23,924 nt of DNA from JAICLL01 sp035252155 (lineage in GTDB: Bacteria; Planctomycetota; Planctomycetia; Pirellulales; JAICIG01), in the NCBI GenBank assembly GCA_035252155.1, contig DATFDL010000118.1, positions 1-23,924 of the forward strand. The letters run 5' to 3'. Positions 1 to 7,745 of this stretch are shown here, piece after piece. Positions within the stretch are counted from its first letter, which is position 1. Each line of letters starts with the position of its first letter. Below the pieces are notes generated by a model that worked only from the letters and a program-made list of their open reading frames with translations, ran no database searches and was not told the DNA's origin. Made by a program: the position numbers and the translations under genes.

Positions 1-1
1 G

Positions 2-688
2 CCCGAACTGATTCCCGAATTCATCAAAAAATGGCGCGAGGGCTATGAGATCGTCTACGGCGTGCGCGAGAAGCGGACGGGCGAGTCGCCGCTGCGAGTC
101 ATTCCCACGATGTTGGCGATGCGGCTCATCACCCGGATGAGCGACGACGTCAAACTGCCGCTGCACAGCGGCGATTTTCGGCTGATCACCCGCCGCGTGC
201 GCGACGCTTTCGCTCAACTGGGCGAGACGAACCGCTATGTGCGCGGCCTGATCCATTGGCTCGGGTTCCGGCAGATCGGCATTCCGTACGTCCGCACCGG
301 CCGCACCAAGGGCGCCAGCAAAGTGAACCTGGCGTATCTGATCGGCTTCACCTTGAACGCGATCTTCAGCTTTTCGATCAAGCCCTTGCGGATGTTCAGC
401 CTGTTGGGCGTCGGCGTGCTCGCGGCGGCGGCGACGCTGGCCGTGATTTATGCGGCGATGTCGTTTGTGGCTGACCCGCCCCGTGGCGTGACGACCGTCC
501 TGCTTCTGTTGCTAGTCAACCTGGGTGTGATGTCGTTGGGGATCGGTGTGTTGGGCGAATACATCGCCAAGATTTATGCCGAGAGCAAGCGTCGGCCGCT
601 CTGGCTGGTCGATTACACGATCAACTTCGATTCGCCGGTCGGATTGGACGCTCCGGCCGATCCGGTGCGGCTGCCCCGAGCAGCGTGA
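2..688 (+). CDS. Family 2 glycosyltransferase, C-terminal part (5' end outside window)
   Basis: The reading frame is open from base 2, so the gene begins upstream; 228 residues are visible. The first residues, PELIPEFIKKWREGYEIVYG, match the stretch that follows the catalytic D-x-D region in DPM1/GtrB-like polyprenyl-phosphate glycosyltransferases. The segment SGDFRLITRRV and the later GRTKGASKVN (basic, near the membrane) are also typical. Two membrane helices follow, at about residues 122-155 and 158-183, and then a short cytoplasmic tail rich in Lys and Arg. Enzymes of this type move a sugar from a nucleotide donor to undecaprenyl phosphate at the inner face of the membrane. It sits upstream of deoxysugar genes, which fits surface polysaccharide synthesis. 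The sugar donor cannot be read from this part. Confidence 0.88.
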   Translation, partial: PELIPEFIKKWREGYEIVYGVREKRTGESPLRVIPTMLAMRLITRMSDDVKLPLHSGDFRLITRRVRDAFAQLGETNRYVRGLIHWLGFRQIGIPYVRTGRTKGASKVNLAYLIGFTLNAIFSFSIKPLRMFSLLGVGVLAAAATLAVIYAAMSFVADPPRGVTTVLLLLLVNLGVMSLGIGVLGEYIAKIYAESKRRPLWLVDYTINFDSPVGLDAPADPVRLPRAA

Positions 689-693
689 GCCAA

Positions 694-728
694 TTTTGGA
701 TTTTAGATTTTGGATTTTGGATTTTGGA
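694..728. repeat. Period-7 array, five TTTTGGA-type units
   Basis: Five tandem 7-nt units: TTTTGGA, TTTTAGA, then three TTTTGGA. It starts 5 bp after the glycosyltransferase stop and faces the inverse array at 792-826. Read in sense it encodes the repeating residues D-F-G-F-W-I-L with no stop. Confidence 0.9.
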
Positions 729-748
729 CACGGCCGCCGCGTGATTAC

Positions 749-2428
749 TTGCTGAGGCGCTCGCGCCGCGCGAATTCCGACGATTTCTCTGAAAATCTAA
801 AATCCAAAATCCAAAATCCAAAATCGCCCCCGCCCCTCTGGCCTTCGCTGCTGCTTTGCGCCGCGGCTGCGCTGTGGATCGATTTTTCGAAGATTCATCA
901 ATCGCACCATGCCGATTCGCTGCTGCCGGCGCTGGTGAGCCTGTATCGCTGGACGCCGTTTTATTGGGAGCTCGATCGGATCGGCATGCTCGTTCCGCTG
1001 GTGGCGTGTCCCATCAAGCATCCGTTGGCGAACTTGCTCATGCAGGATTTTTTCTATTTGTTCGGCGGCTTGACGGCGTTGTTTCTACTGCCGCGTTACA
1101 TGCTGCGGAATGCGACCTATCCGGCCGTGGGGGCGCTTTCGGTGGCGGCGCTGATCGGCCTCACGCCGCCCTACTATCGCTTTGAGTATCTGATCGACAC
1201 GCAATACGGCCTTTGGCTCTCGCTGGGGATCGGCGGCCTGATTCTACTCGAACCCGATAGGCGGGGCGTCATCCCGATGGGGCGAAGGGTGACGGCCGTG
1301 CTGCTGATGATCCTGGCACACTGGTGCTATTGCACCGCGGCGCTGTTTCTGGGGCCGCTGGTCGTTTTTCGTTGGCTGGCGTTTCGCTCGCGGCAGCGTC
1401 CGGCAGCGCAGGAACAACGGGGGCTACGCCTACTGGCCTCCAGCGAATTAGCCGCCTCGCTGGCGACGCTGGCGATCGGCGTCGGCATAGGGCTGGCGCT
1501 GATGCGGCTGGCGCCGATTCAAAGCACCGATTTTGGAACTTTGCCGATGAGCCAATGGTGGCAGACTTGGCGCGAACTAATCGCCGCAAGCTGGCAGGCC
1601 TTGGCGCCGCAATGGTGGCCCGGATGTCTGGCGATCTGCGGTGGCGCTGGGGCGCTTGCGACCATCTATCTGAGACGCGCACGCGGCGTTGGGCCGGCGT
1701 GGCGCGGCGCGGCGGCGCTTGCCGCGGCGGCCTGCACGCTGGGCGCGTTCATGGCCACGCGGCAGTGGGTAGCCATGAACGGGCACAATTTTCGGTTCCT
1801 GCTCGTGCCAGCCCTGTTTCTGCAAACGGCGCTCGTTTCGCTCGTCGTGGCGCCGTTCATGGCGCACTGTGCGCGGGTCGGCGGCCGGCTCGAGACGGCT
1901 TCGTTGGCGGCGATCGTTTTGCTCTCGGCGGCCTACGCCTTTGGTTTTCCCTCGCTCCGGAGAGTTCATTGCTACGTCGCTGGCGCGCCGGGTGACATCG
2001 ACGATGACAAAAGTCCTGTTGAGATTCGCACGGCCGAGGTGCTCGCCAGCCGCAGCACGCACGTTGCCGGCGGTTATTGGAATGTGTGGCCGATGGTGTT
2101 TCGAACGAAATTGGCGTTGTTTGAACGCGGCGAAGCTCGGCGCGTCTGGGGCATCAGCGAGCGCAGCCTGCCGACGATGCACCAGTGGAAGGGAATAGCG
2201 CGATCGCAAATGCGGCTCGCGGTGGCCGCGGGCGATGAGGACGCCGCCCAAGCCTTCTTCGCCCACTACGGCCTTTTGCCGCTGACCATTACCGAGCGAT
2301 ATACCAGCTTGAGCGTGTATCAACCGGCCGAGATCAAGGTAGTCCCGGCCCTTGTGGCCGGCAGGCCAACGTTGAATCAGCCCGGCACAAGGCCGGGAGC
2401 TACCGCCGGCAGATCAAGGCCGAACTAG
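749..2428 (+). CDS. Polytopic membrane protein of the glycan cluster, function unknown
   Basis: I do not recognise the family with certainty. The protein has about ten hydrophobic segments, starting near PLWPSLLLCAAAALW, and a soluble C-terminal part of roughly 140 residues. An early loop (HQSHHADSLLPALVSLYRW, then WELDRIGMLVPLVACPIKHP) is rich in Asp, His and Glu. That resembles the first outer loop of GT-C-fold glycosyltransferases, but this is only a suggestion. The start is unclear. The frame is open back to a TTG at 710 inside a period-7 repeat. I use the TTG at 749, but no ribosome site supports either. The inverse array at 792-826 encodes residues K-I-Q-N-P-K-S near the N-terminus. The last residues (about PTLNQPGTRPGATAGRSRPN) come from another repeat, whose second copy supplies the TAG stop. 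Confidence 0.72.
   Translation: MLRRSRRANSDDFSENLKSKIQNPKSPPPLWPSLLLCAAAALWIDFSKIHQSHHADSLLPALVSLYRWTPFYWELDRIGMLVPLVACPIKHPLANLLMQDFFYLFGGLTALFLLPRYMLRNATYPAVGALSVAALIGLTPPYYRFEYLIDTQYGLWLSLGIGGLILLEPDRRGVIPMGRRVTAVLLMILAHWCYCTAALFLGPLVVFRWLAFRSRQRPAAQEQRGLRLLASSELAASLATLAIGVGIGLALMRLAPIQSTDFGTLPMSQWWQTWRELIAASWQALAPQWWPGCLAICGGAGALATIYLRRARGVGPAWRGAAALAAAACTLGAFMATRQWVAMNGHNFRFLLVPALFLQTALVSLVVAPFMAHCARVGGRLETASLAAIVLLSAAYAFGFPSLRRVHCYVAGAPGDIDDDKSPVEIRTAEVLASRSTHVAGGYWNVWPMVFRTKLALFERGEARRVWGISERSLPTMHQWKGIARSQMRLAVAAGDEDAAQAFFAHYGLLPLTITERYTSLSVYQPAEIKVVPALVAGRPTLNQPGTRPGATAGRSRPN
792..826. repeat. Period-7 array, five AAAATCC-type units
   Basis: Units AAAATCT, three AAAATCC and AAAATCG. 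This is nearly the reverse complement of the array at 694-728, so the two could pair as a long A/T-rich stem around a loop of about 63 nt. It lies inside the open frame of the membrane protein and encodes K-I-Q-N-P-K-S. Confidence 0.9.
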
Positions 2429-2453
2429 CCCGGCACGAGGCCGGGAGCTACCG
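2379..2453. repeat. Two copies of a GCCGGG-hairpin element
   Basis: Copies at 2379-2405 and 2427-2453 are 27 bp each with one mismatch (AGCCCGGCAC, A or G, AGG, then CCGGGAGCTACCG). Each can fold as CCCGGC/GCCGGG. The first is translated as the tail of the upstream membrane protein, and the TAG stop at 2426-2428 runs into the first bases of the second. A related half copy starts near 2343. Confidence 0.85.
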
Positions 2454-2470
2454 AATAACCGACGCTCATC

Positions 2471-3271
2471 ATGCCGCGATTCGATCCCACACAATTACGC
2501 CGAACCATTCTCGAGATGGCCTATCACGGCTCGACCGTCCACATAGCCTGCGCGTTTTCGCTCGTTGAGATTTTGGCGACGCTCTATCGCTCGCATGTGC
2601 GGCTGGATACGGACGACCCTCGCGCAGCCGCCCGCGACTATTTGGTGCTTAGCAAAGGCCACGGCGTCATGGCCCAATATGCTTGCTTGCATGAACTGGG
2701 CTGGATCAACGATGACGACCTGCGCCGCTATTTCGCCGATGGCACCCGGCTCAAAGGACTGTCCGACGCGCACGTGCCAGGTTGCGAGGTCACGTCGGGG
2801 TCGTTGGGGCACGGACTTTCGGTGGGCGTGGGTTTGGCCCTTGCCGCGCGGCGGCGCGGCAGCGACCAACGCTGCTTCGCCATTGTTGGCGATGGCGAGT
2901 TGAACGAGGGTTCGATCTGGGAAGCCCTAATGTTCGCGGCCCACCACCGGCTGTCGAACCTGACCGTCATCGTCGACGAAAACGGCTTTCAGGCGATGGG
3001 GCGCGTGCGCGAGGTCATGGATCTTGGCCGGATTGCAGCGAAGCTCACGGCATTCGGCCTAGAGACGCGCGAAGTCGACGGCCACGACGAAGCGGCGCTC
3101 GACCAGGCGCTGGGCGAACTCGCGCGCTGTCCGTCATCGGCGCCTCGGGCGGTTGTCGCGCGCACGATCAAAGGGCGCGGCGTGTCGTTCATGGAAGACG
3201 ACAATCGTTGGCATTACACGCGGCTGACGCCCGAGACGTACGCGCGGGCCCTCGCGGAACTGAGCCGATGA
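2471..3271 (+). CDS. Transketolase N-terminal subunit (thiamine diphosphate-binding)
   Basis: The 266-residue length fits stand-alone transketolase N subunits. Visible motifs are LSKGHGVMAQYA (about residues 60-71), TSGSLGHGLSVGVGLALAAR (108-127) and the thiamine-diphosphate motif GDGELNEGSIWEAL (140-153) with the paired polar residues at VDENGF (168-173). It should bind ThDP-Mg and pair with the C subunit encoded just downstream to move a two-carbon ketol unit. A 203-bp gap holding a perfect hairpin separates the two genes. No clear Shine-Dalgarno precedes the ATG at 2471. Placement next to rfbH suggests a sugar-modifying rather than a purely pentose-phosphate role, but the sequence alone does not prove this. 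Confidence 0.92.
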   Translation: MPRFDPTQLRRTILEMAYHGSTVHIACAFSLVEILATLYRSHVRLDTDDPRAAARDYLVLSKGHGVMAQYACLHELGWINDDDLRRYFADGTRLKGLSDAHVPGCEVTSGSLGHGLSVGVGLALAARRRGSDQRCFAIVGDGELNEGSIWEALMFAAHHRLSNLTVIVDENGFQAMGRVREVMDLGRIAAKLTAFGLETREVDGHDEAALDQALGELARCPSSAPRAVVARTIKGRGVSFMEDDNRWHYTRLTPETYARALAELSR

Positions 3272-3319
3272 AAGGACGACTCCCTCATGGGTTTTGATGT
3301 TCAGGCCGGGGCGTCAGCC

Positions 3320-3412
3320 TCTGTAGGGAACGCCCTCCGTGGCGTTCCGTGGAGGGGCGGCGCGACGTCGTCTCGCGATTCGCGGAACGCCACGGAGGGC
3401 GTTCCCTACAGA
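3320..3412. repeat. Perfect 29-bp inverted repeat (hairpin element) between the transketolase genes
   Basis: Arms 3320-3348 and 3384-3412 are exact reverse complements around a 35-nt loop. The arm begins TCTGTAGGGAACGCC. A copy of the left arm recurs at 8577-8605. As RNA it would form a very stable hairpin between the two subunit cistrons. It has no U-tract, so it does not look like a standard terminator. Confidence 0.95.
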
Positions 3413-3474
3413 CGTCGACCGGGACGCTACGCGTGTTGTTCGCCAGCGTCGATCCATCGAACGAGGGCTGCCTG

Positions 3475-4443
3475 ATGCGAGACGCCTTTTCGCGGGCCTT
3501 GGTCGAGGCCGCTCGACAAGACGAGCGCGTGATCCTGCTAACCGGCGATCATGGATACGCGCTGTTCGACGAGTTCCGCCGTCTCTGCCCCAGCCAATAC
3601 CTGAACGCGGGCGTGGCCGAACAGAACATGGTCGGCGTGGCGGCGGGGTTGGCCAAAGGCGGCTTTCGGCCGATTGTCTATGGACTGGCCGCGTTTGTGC
3701 CGGTCCGCGTGTTGGAACAAATCAAGCTCGACATTTGTTATGAAAACCTGCCGGTAATCTTTGTCGGCGATGGCGCCGGCGTGGTCTATAGCGCGCTGGG
3801 CACGAGCCATCAATGCACCGAAGACATCGCCGCCCTGCGCGCTCTGCCCAATCTGTCGATTCTTTCGCCGGCCGACGCGCACGAAATGACGGCGTGCATG
3901 GAGTTGGCGCGGGAGCACTCGGGGCCGGTTTACCTGCGCATGGGCAAGTCGGACCTCGGCGCCGTGCACACAGCGAAGCCGGACCTGCGGTGGGGAGGCA
4001 TCTGCCCGCTTGTCACCGGTGACGGGCCGTTGGCGTTCATTGCAACCGGATCAATGGTTCAAACGGCGTTGCGCGTGGCCGAGCATTGGAAAGGCAGCGA
4101 AGTCTGGAGCGCGCCGAGCCTCAAGCCGCTCGACGCCGCGACCGTCCGCGAAATCTGCCGTGGCCATCAGGTCGTCGTTACGCTTGAAGAACATTCCATC
4201 CACGGAGGATTAGGCGCGGCGGTGGCCGAAATCGCCTCGGCCGAAGCTCCGACGTGGATTTGTCGTATCGGCGTGCGCGATCGGTTCTCGCAGGATTGCG
4301 GCAGCTACGACTACTTGCTGCGCGAGCATGCGCTCGATCGGCCGGCGGTACTCTCGCAAGTCCGCGAGTTTCTAGCCGCGCGCAACATCGACGTGCCCAT
4401 CGACGCGTCGGCGCCAGCCATCCATTCCAAGCGAGCCGCCTGA
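3475..4443 (+). CDS. Transketolase C-terminal subunit
   Basis: From the chosen ATG at 3475 the protein is 322 residues, normal for stand-alone C subunits (pyrimidine-binding plus C-terminal domains). MRDAFSRALVEAARQDERVI is the expected family start. The frame is open back to a GTG at 3349, but that codon sits in the loop of the hairpin element and the extra 42 residues look repeat-derived, so I reject it. A GAGGG lies about 7 nt before the ATG. Key features are LLTGDHG (21-27), the GVAEQNMVG block with the proton-shuttling Glu49, and GTSHQCTEDIA (109-119) with His112 and Asp117. It ends 1 bp before rfbH, which implies a shared transcript and possibly translational coupling. Confidence 0.92.
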   Translation: MRDAFSRALVEAARQDERVILLTGDHGYALFDEFRRLCPSQYLNAGVAEQNMVGVAAGLAKGGFRPIVYGLAAFVPVRVLEQIKLDICYENLPVIFVGDGAGVVYSALGTSHQCTEDIAALRALPNLSILSPADAHEMTACMELAREHSGPVYLRMGKSDLGAVHTAKPDLRWGGICPLVTGDGPLAFIATGSMVQTALRVAEHWKGSEVWSAPSLKPLDAATVREICRGHQVVVTLEEHSIHGGLGAAVAEIASAEAPTWICRIGVRDRFSQDCGSYDYLLREHALDRPAVLSQVREFLAARNIDVPIDASAPAIHSKRAA

Positions 4444-4444
4444 C

Positions 4445-5770
4445 ATGAGCCAAGAGCTGCGCGACCAGATCCTTACGCTCGTTCGCGAGTATTATGTCGC
4501 TCGACACGGCAGCAAATCGTTCGAGCCCGGACAAAGCGCCGTGCCCTACGCGGGCCGCGTCTTCGACGAACGAGAGCTGGTGGCGGCCATCGATTCAGTG
4601 CTCGATTTCTGGTTGACTCTGGGGCCGCACGGCGCGGCATTCGAGCGCGAACTGGGCGAGGCGCTGGGCGCCAAGCACGTCCTGCTCACTAACTCGGGTT
4701 CGAGCGCCAACCTACTGGCGCTGGCCACGCTCACCAGCCGGCAGCTCGACCGGCCGCTGGTTGCGGGCGATGAGGTGCTGACGGTCGCCGCGGGTTTTCC
4801 GACTACGGTGGCTCCGATCGTGCAGTATGGTTGCATGCCGGTCTTCGTCGATGTGTCGGTCGAAACGGGCAATGTGTTGGTCGATCGCCTGGCCGACGCC
4901 GTGACGCCGCGGACGCGGGCCATCATGCTGGCGCACACGCTGGGCAATCCCTACGATCTCGACGCGGTGTGCGAGCTGGCCGCACGGCATGACCTCTATC
5001 TGATCGAAGACAACTGCGATGCGCTGGGCAGCGTCTACCGCGGTCGGCGCACCGGCACGTTCGGCCATCTGGCCACCCAGAGTTTTTATCCGCCGCATCA
5101 TTTAACGATGGGCGAAGGAGGCGCGGTAATCGCAGCCAATGGCAGGCTGCGGCGCATCGCCGAATCGTTCCGCGATTGGGGACGCGACTGCTGGTGCCCG
5201 TCGGGCAAAGATGACACCTGCGGCAAAAGGTTCGGCTGGCAGCTTGGCGATCTGCCCCGCGGCTACGACCACAAATATACCTACAGCCATTTGGGCTATA
5301 ATCTGAAGCCGCTCGATGTGCAGGCGGCGATCGGGCGAGCGCAGCTCGGCAAGCTCGACGCTTTCATCGCGGCCCGCCGGGCAAACCACTCGCGTCTGCT
5401 GGCAGCCGCCCGTGCGTATGAAGAGTTTGTCATTCTTCCGCGAGCGACGCCCGGCAGTGAGCCATCGTGGTTCGGTTTTTTGTTGACCGTGCGTGATAGT
5501 GCGCCCTTCGGCCGGGCCGACCTGGTGCGGCATCTTGAAGCGCGGCGCATTCAAACGCGGCAGCTCTTTGGCGGCAATCTGCTGCGGCAGCCGGCGCTGG
5601 CCGGCGTCAAGCACCGCGTCGTCGGCGACCTGGCGAACACCGACAAACTGATGAACGACGCGTTTTTCATCGGCGTTTATCCCGGCCTGACGCCTGACAT
5701 GCTCGATTGGGTTGAAGAGTCGCTGGCCGATTTCTTTGCCGCGGTCCGGTGCGGAAGGCTTGCGGCATAG
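4445..5770 (+). CDS. rfbH: CDP-4-keto-6-deoxy-D-glucose 3-dehydrase (E1, RfbH/DdhC/AscC type)
   Basis: A PMP-dependent member of the DegT/DnrJ/EryC1/StrS aminotransferase fold, 441 residues. Two features mark the E1 dehydrase rather than a transaminase. First, the motif SFYPPHHLTMGEGG (213-226) has His218 where aminotransferases have the PLP-binding lysine. Second, C191, C249, C251 and C259 fit the E1 [2Fe-2S] pattern C-X57-C-X1-C-X7-C exactly (context RDWGRDCWC). E1 removes the C3 hydroxyl of CDP-4-keto-6-deoxyglucose and, with a reductase (E3), yields CDP-4-keto-3,6-dideoxyglucose, the precursor of abequose, paratose, tyvelose, ascarylose and yersiniose. The cytidylyltransferase, 4,6-dehydratase and E3 are not in this window. 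It follows the transketolase C gene by 1 bp. Confidence 0.96.
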   Translation: MSQELRDQILTLVREYYVARHGSKSFEPGQSAVPYAGRVFDERELVAAIDSVLDFWLTLGPHGAAFERELGEALGAKHVLLTNSGSSANLLALATLTSRQLDRPLVAGDEVLTVAAGFPTTVAPIVQYGCMPVFVDVSVETGNVLVDRLADAVTPRTRAIMLAHTLGNPYDLDAVCELAARHDLYLIEDNCDALGSVYRGRRTGTFGHLATQSFYPPHHLTMGEGGAVIAANGRLRRIAESFRDWGRDCWCPSGKDDTCGKRFGWQLGDLPRGYDHKYTYSHLGYNLKPLDVQAAIGRAQLGKLDAFIAARRANHSRLLAAARAYEEFVILPRATPGSEPSWFGFLLTVRDSAPFGRADLVRHLEARRIQTRQLFGGNLLRQPALAGVKHRVVGDLANTDKLMNDAFFIGVYPGLTPDMLDWVEESLADFFAAVRCGRLAA

Positions 5771-5772
5771 TC

Positions 5773-5796
5773 GTAGAACGGAATTCATTCCGTTCC
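5773..5796. repeat. 24-bp palindrome-like element, exact inverted copy at 8681-8704
   Basis: The element starts GTAGAACGG and has the near-palindromic core ACGGAATTCATTCCGT. Its exact reverse complement occurs at 8681-8704. It starts 2 bp after the rfbH stop. Confidence 0.9.
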
Positions 5797-5803
5797 CGCG
5801 CGT

Positions 5804-5811
5804 GGGAGGAG
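5804..5811 (+). promoter_or_regulatory. Shine-Dalgarno GGGAGGAG that decides the start of the next gene
   Basis: GGGAGGAG ends 8 nt before the TTG at 5820. It is one of the few strong ribosome sites in the window and supports TTG 5820 over the upstream open frame that overlaps rfbH. Confidence 0.6.
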
Positions 5812-5819
5812 CACGAAGC

Positions 5820-7736
5820 TTGTCTTGTCTTGCTGCCGAGGCAAATATCTCCGACGACGCCCTGACCGATCGCGCCAAGTCAAGGCGACGGCCTGGAAGG
5901 CCATCCTCCATCGTCGAAGCGCTATTCGCCACGGGCGCTTATCTGGGGACCGCACTGATCGCGGTGCTGGCCCTGGTGCGAATCCTGAAGCTTTGGCGGG
6001 CAGATCTGCGGGTGCCGCTGAGCAACTATTGGGACGCCCTGCTCACACAGATGTGGGTCAAAGGCATTTGCGAGCATGGTTGGTATCTGCACAACCCCGA
6101 CCTCGGCGCGCCGGGCGGCATGGACATGCACGACTTCCCAATGGCCGACAACCTGCATTTCTTGTTGCTCAAACTGCTGGGCGCGGCGACCGGCAACTGG
6201 GCGGTGGCGTTCAACCTGTACTACCTGCTCGGGTTTCCGTTGGCGGCCGTCACGGCGCTGTTCGCCCTGCGGCGGTTCGGCGTTTCGTGGCAATCGGGCA
6301 TGGTGGTCAGTCTGCTCTATGCCTTCTTGCCGTACCATTTCGAACGCAATCAGAAGCACTTGTTCCTGGCTTCGTACTACCTGGTGCCGCTGGCGGTGAT
6401 GGTGGTGCTATGGCTGATGCTCGGCCGTTTACGTTGGCCGTGGCCTACCGGCGGTTTGCCCGGGGCCGGCCACAAGGGCCGGGGCTACCGCGCCAACGGT
6501 GAAAACAGGGCGGCCGGCCGCGAGGGCTGCGACTATCGTGCCGATCGCAGGCGGTTTTGGACGAGCACGCTGGTGCTGGTCTTGATCGCGTCGGCGGGCA
6601 TCTATTATGCGTTCTTCACTTGCTATCTGTTGCTCATCGCCGCAATGGGTGCGGCTCTCCATCAACGGCGGCTGCAACCAATTGGCACTGGCGCGCTGTT
6701 GATCTGCATGACTGCGGTTGGCGTGCTCGTCAATGTTTCACCGAGCCTGTTCTACTGGCAGCGGCACGGAACGAACGCCGAGGTCGCGAAGCGGCCTGTC
6801 GACGACGCCGAGTTCCACGGCTTGAAAATTGGCCAATTGCTGCTGCCGTCTGCCGAGCATCGCGTGAAACAACTCGGCCAGATACGCCAGCGCTACGATC
6901 ACCTGGTTCTCTCCGATGGCGAGAAACGCGGTGCGACCCTGGGCTGCGTCGGCAGCGCCGGCTTTCTGTTTCTCATGAGCCTACTGCTTCAGGGCCGCCG
7001 AAGCGACAGCCGCAATCGCTTGCTCGGGGCGCTGGCGGCATTGAATGTCTTTGCCGTGCTGTTGGCCACCATTGGCGGCTTCGGATCGTTGTTCAGTTTG
7101 CTCGTCAGCCCGTCGATCCGCGGCTACAACCGAGTGAGCATTTTTATCGCACTATTTTGTCTATTGGCGATTGGCGTGCTGCTCGATCGGCTGGCGGCCT
7201 GGTGGGCTGCCCGTGGAAAGCCGGCGTGGCAGTTTTGTGGGGCGCTGGTGGCGCTGGCCGTGCTGGGCCTAATCGACCAGACGGGCCGCGGTCGTGTGCC
7301 CGACTACGCCGCGCTCAAGGCCCAGTTTACCGGCGATGGGCAGTTCGTGGCCGAAATTGAGCGACGGCTTGCTCCGGGCGCGATGGTCTATCAATTGCCG
7401 TACTTCCGCTTCCCTGAATTTCCCAAGTCGTTCGCGCTGGGCGAATATGAGTTGTTCCGGCCGTACTTGCATTCAAAACACCTGCGCTGGAGCTACGGTG
7501 CGATGAAAGGACGGCCCGCCGACCTTTGGCAGCGCGCCTTGGCAGCCGAATCGCTCGAACGCCAAATAACCACGCTCGCGGAAATGGGCTTTCGCGGTGT
7601 GACGATCGATCGTTTTGGTTATGCTGACTTGGCCACCGACCTTGAGGGAGAGTTGAGCCGCATGCTGAAGCAATCGCCGCTGGTCAGCCCCGACGGGCGA
7701 ATGTCGTTCTTCAAGTTGGCACAAGCTTTGCCATGA
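5820..7736 (+). CDS. Polytopic membrane protein, GT-C-like, function unknown
   Basis: About 638 residues from TTG 5820, chosen because of the GGGAGGAG just upstream; the frame is open back to 5712, inside rfbH. One membrane helix near residues 39-60 is followed by a long outer loop (NYWDALLTQMWVKG, then DMHDFPMADNLHFLLLK), about nine more helices, and a soluble C-terminal part of roughly 140 residues. The layout resembles GT-C-fold glycosyltransferases that use lipid-linked sugars, with acidic residues in the first outer loop. I cannot name a family, so this remains an inference. Residues about 200-247 are an Arg/Gly-rich hydrophilic loop that contains a GCCGGG-type repeat (6460-6490). The gene probably belongs with rfbH; the intergenic gap is 49 bp. 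Confidence 0.75.
   Translation: MSCLAAEANISDDALTDRAKSRRRPGRPSSIVEALFATGAYLGTALIAVLALVRILKLWRADLRVPLSNYWDALLTQMWVKGICEHGWYLHNPDLGAPGGMDMHDFPMADNLHFLLLKLLGAATGNWAVAFNLYYLLGFPLAAVTALFALRRFGVSWQSGMVVSLLYAFLPYHFERNQKHLFLASYYLVPLAVMVVLWLMLGRLRWPWPTGGLPGAGHKGRGYRANGENRAAGREGCDYRADRRRFWTSTLVLVLIASAGIYYAFFTCYLLLIAAMGAALHQRRLQPIGTGALLICMTAVGVLVNVSPSLFYWQRHGTNAEVAKRPVDDAEFHGLKIGQLLLPSAEHRVKQLGQIRQRYDHLVLSDGEKRGATLGCVGSAGFLFLMSLLLQGRRSDSRNRLLGALAALNVFAVLLATIGGFGSLFSLLVSPSIRGYNRVSIFIALFCLLAIGVLLDRLAAWWAARGKPAWQFCGALVALAVLGLIDQTGRGRVPDYAALKAQFTGDGQFVAEIERRLAPGAMVYQLPYFRFPEFPKSFALGEYELFRPYLHSKHLRWSYGAMKGRPADLWQRALAAESLERQITTLAEMGFRGVTIDRFGYADLATDLEGELSRMLKQSPLVSPDGRMSFFKLAQALP
6460..6490. repeat. In-frame copy of the GCCGGG/GCTACCG repeat inside a coding region
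   Basis: The core GGCCACAAGGGCCGGGGCTACCG differs in a few positions from the copies at 2379-2453. It is translated as part of a hydrophilic loop (GAGHKGRGYRA) of the membrane protein, and further degenerate material (GREGCDYRADRR) continues to about 6555. Confidence 0.6.
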
Positions 7737-7745
7737 ATTGTCACC

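Noticed and set aside
3349..3474. Upstream extension of the transketolase C subunit
   Set aside because: The GTG at 3349 is the first triplet of the hairpin loop, and the extension encodes the hairpin's right arm.
2471..4443. 1-deoxy-xylulose-5-phosphate synthase or pyruvate dehydrogenase E1 pair
   Set aside because: The separate N subunit with SKGHG, SGSLGHGLS and GDGELNEG motifs fits transketolase better, and both lengths match split transketolase.
4445..5770. PLP-dependent sugar aminotransferase
   Set aside because: The lysine is replaced by His and the iron-sulfur cysteines are present, which defines the E1 dehydrase.
5102..5932. 276-codon minus-strand frame over rfbH
   Set aside because: It is a shadow of rfbH, where the real frame has a full set of E1 motifs.
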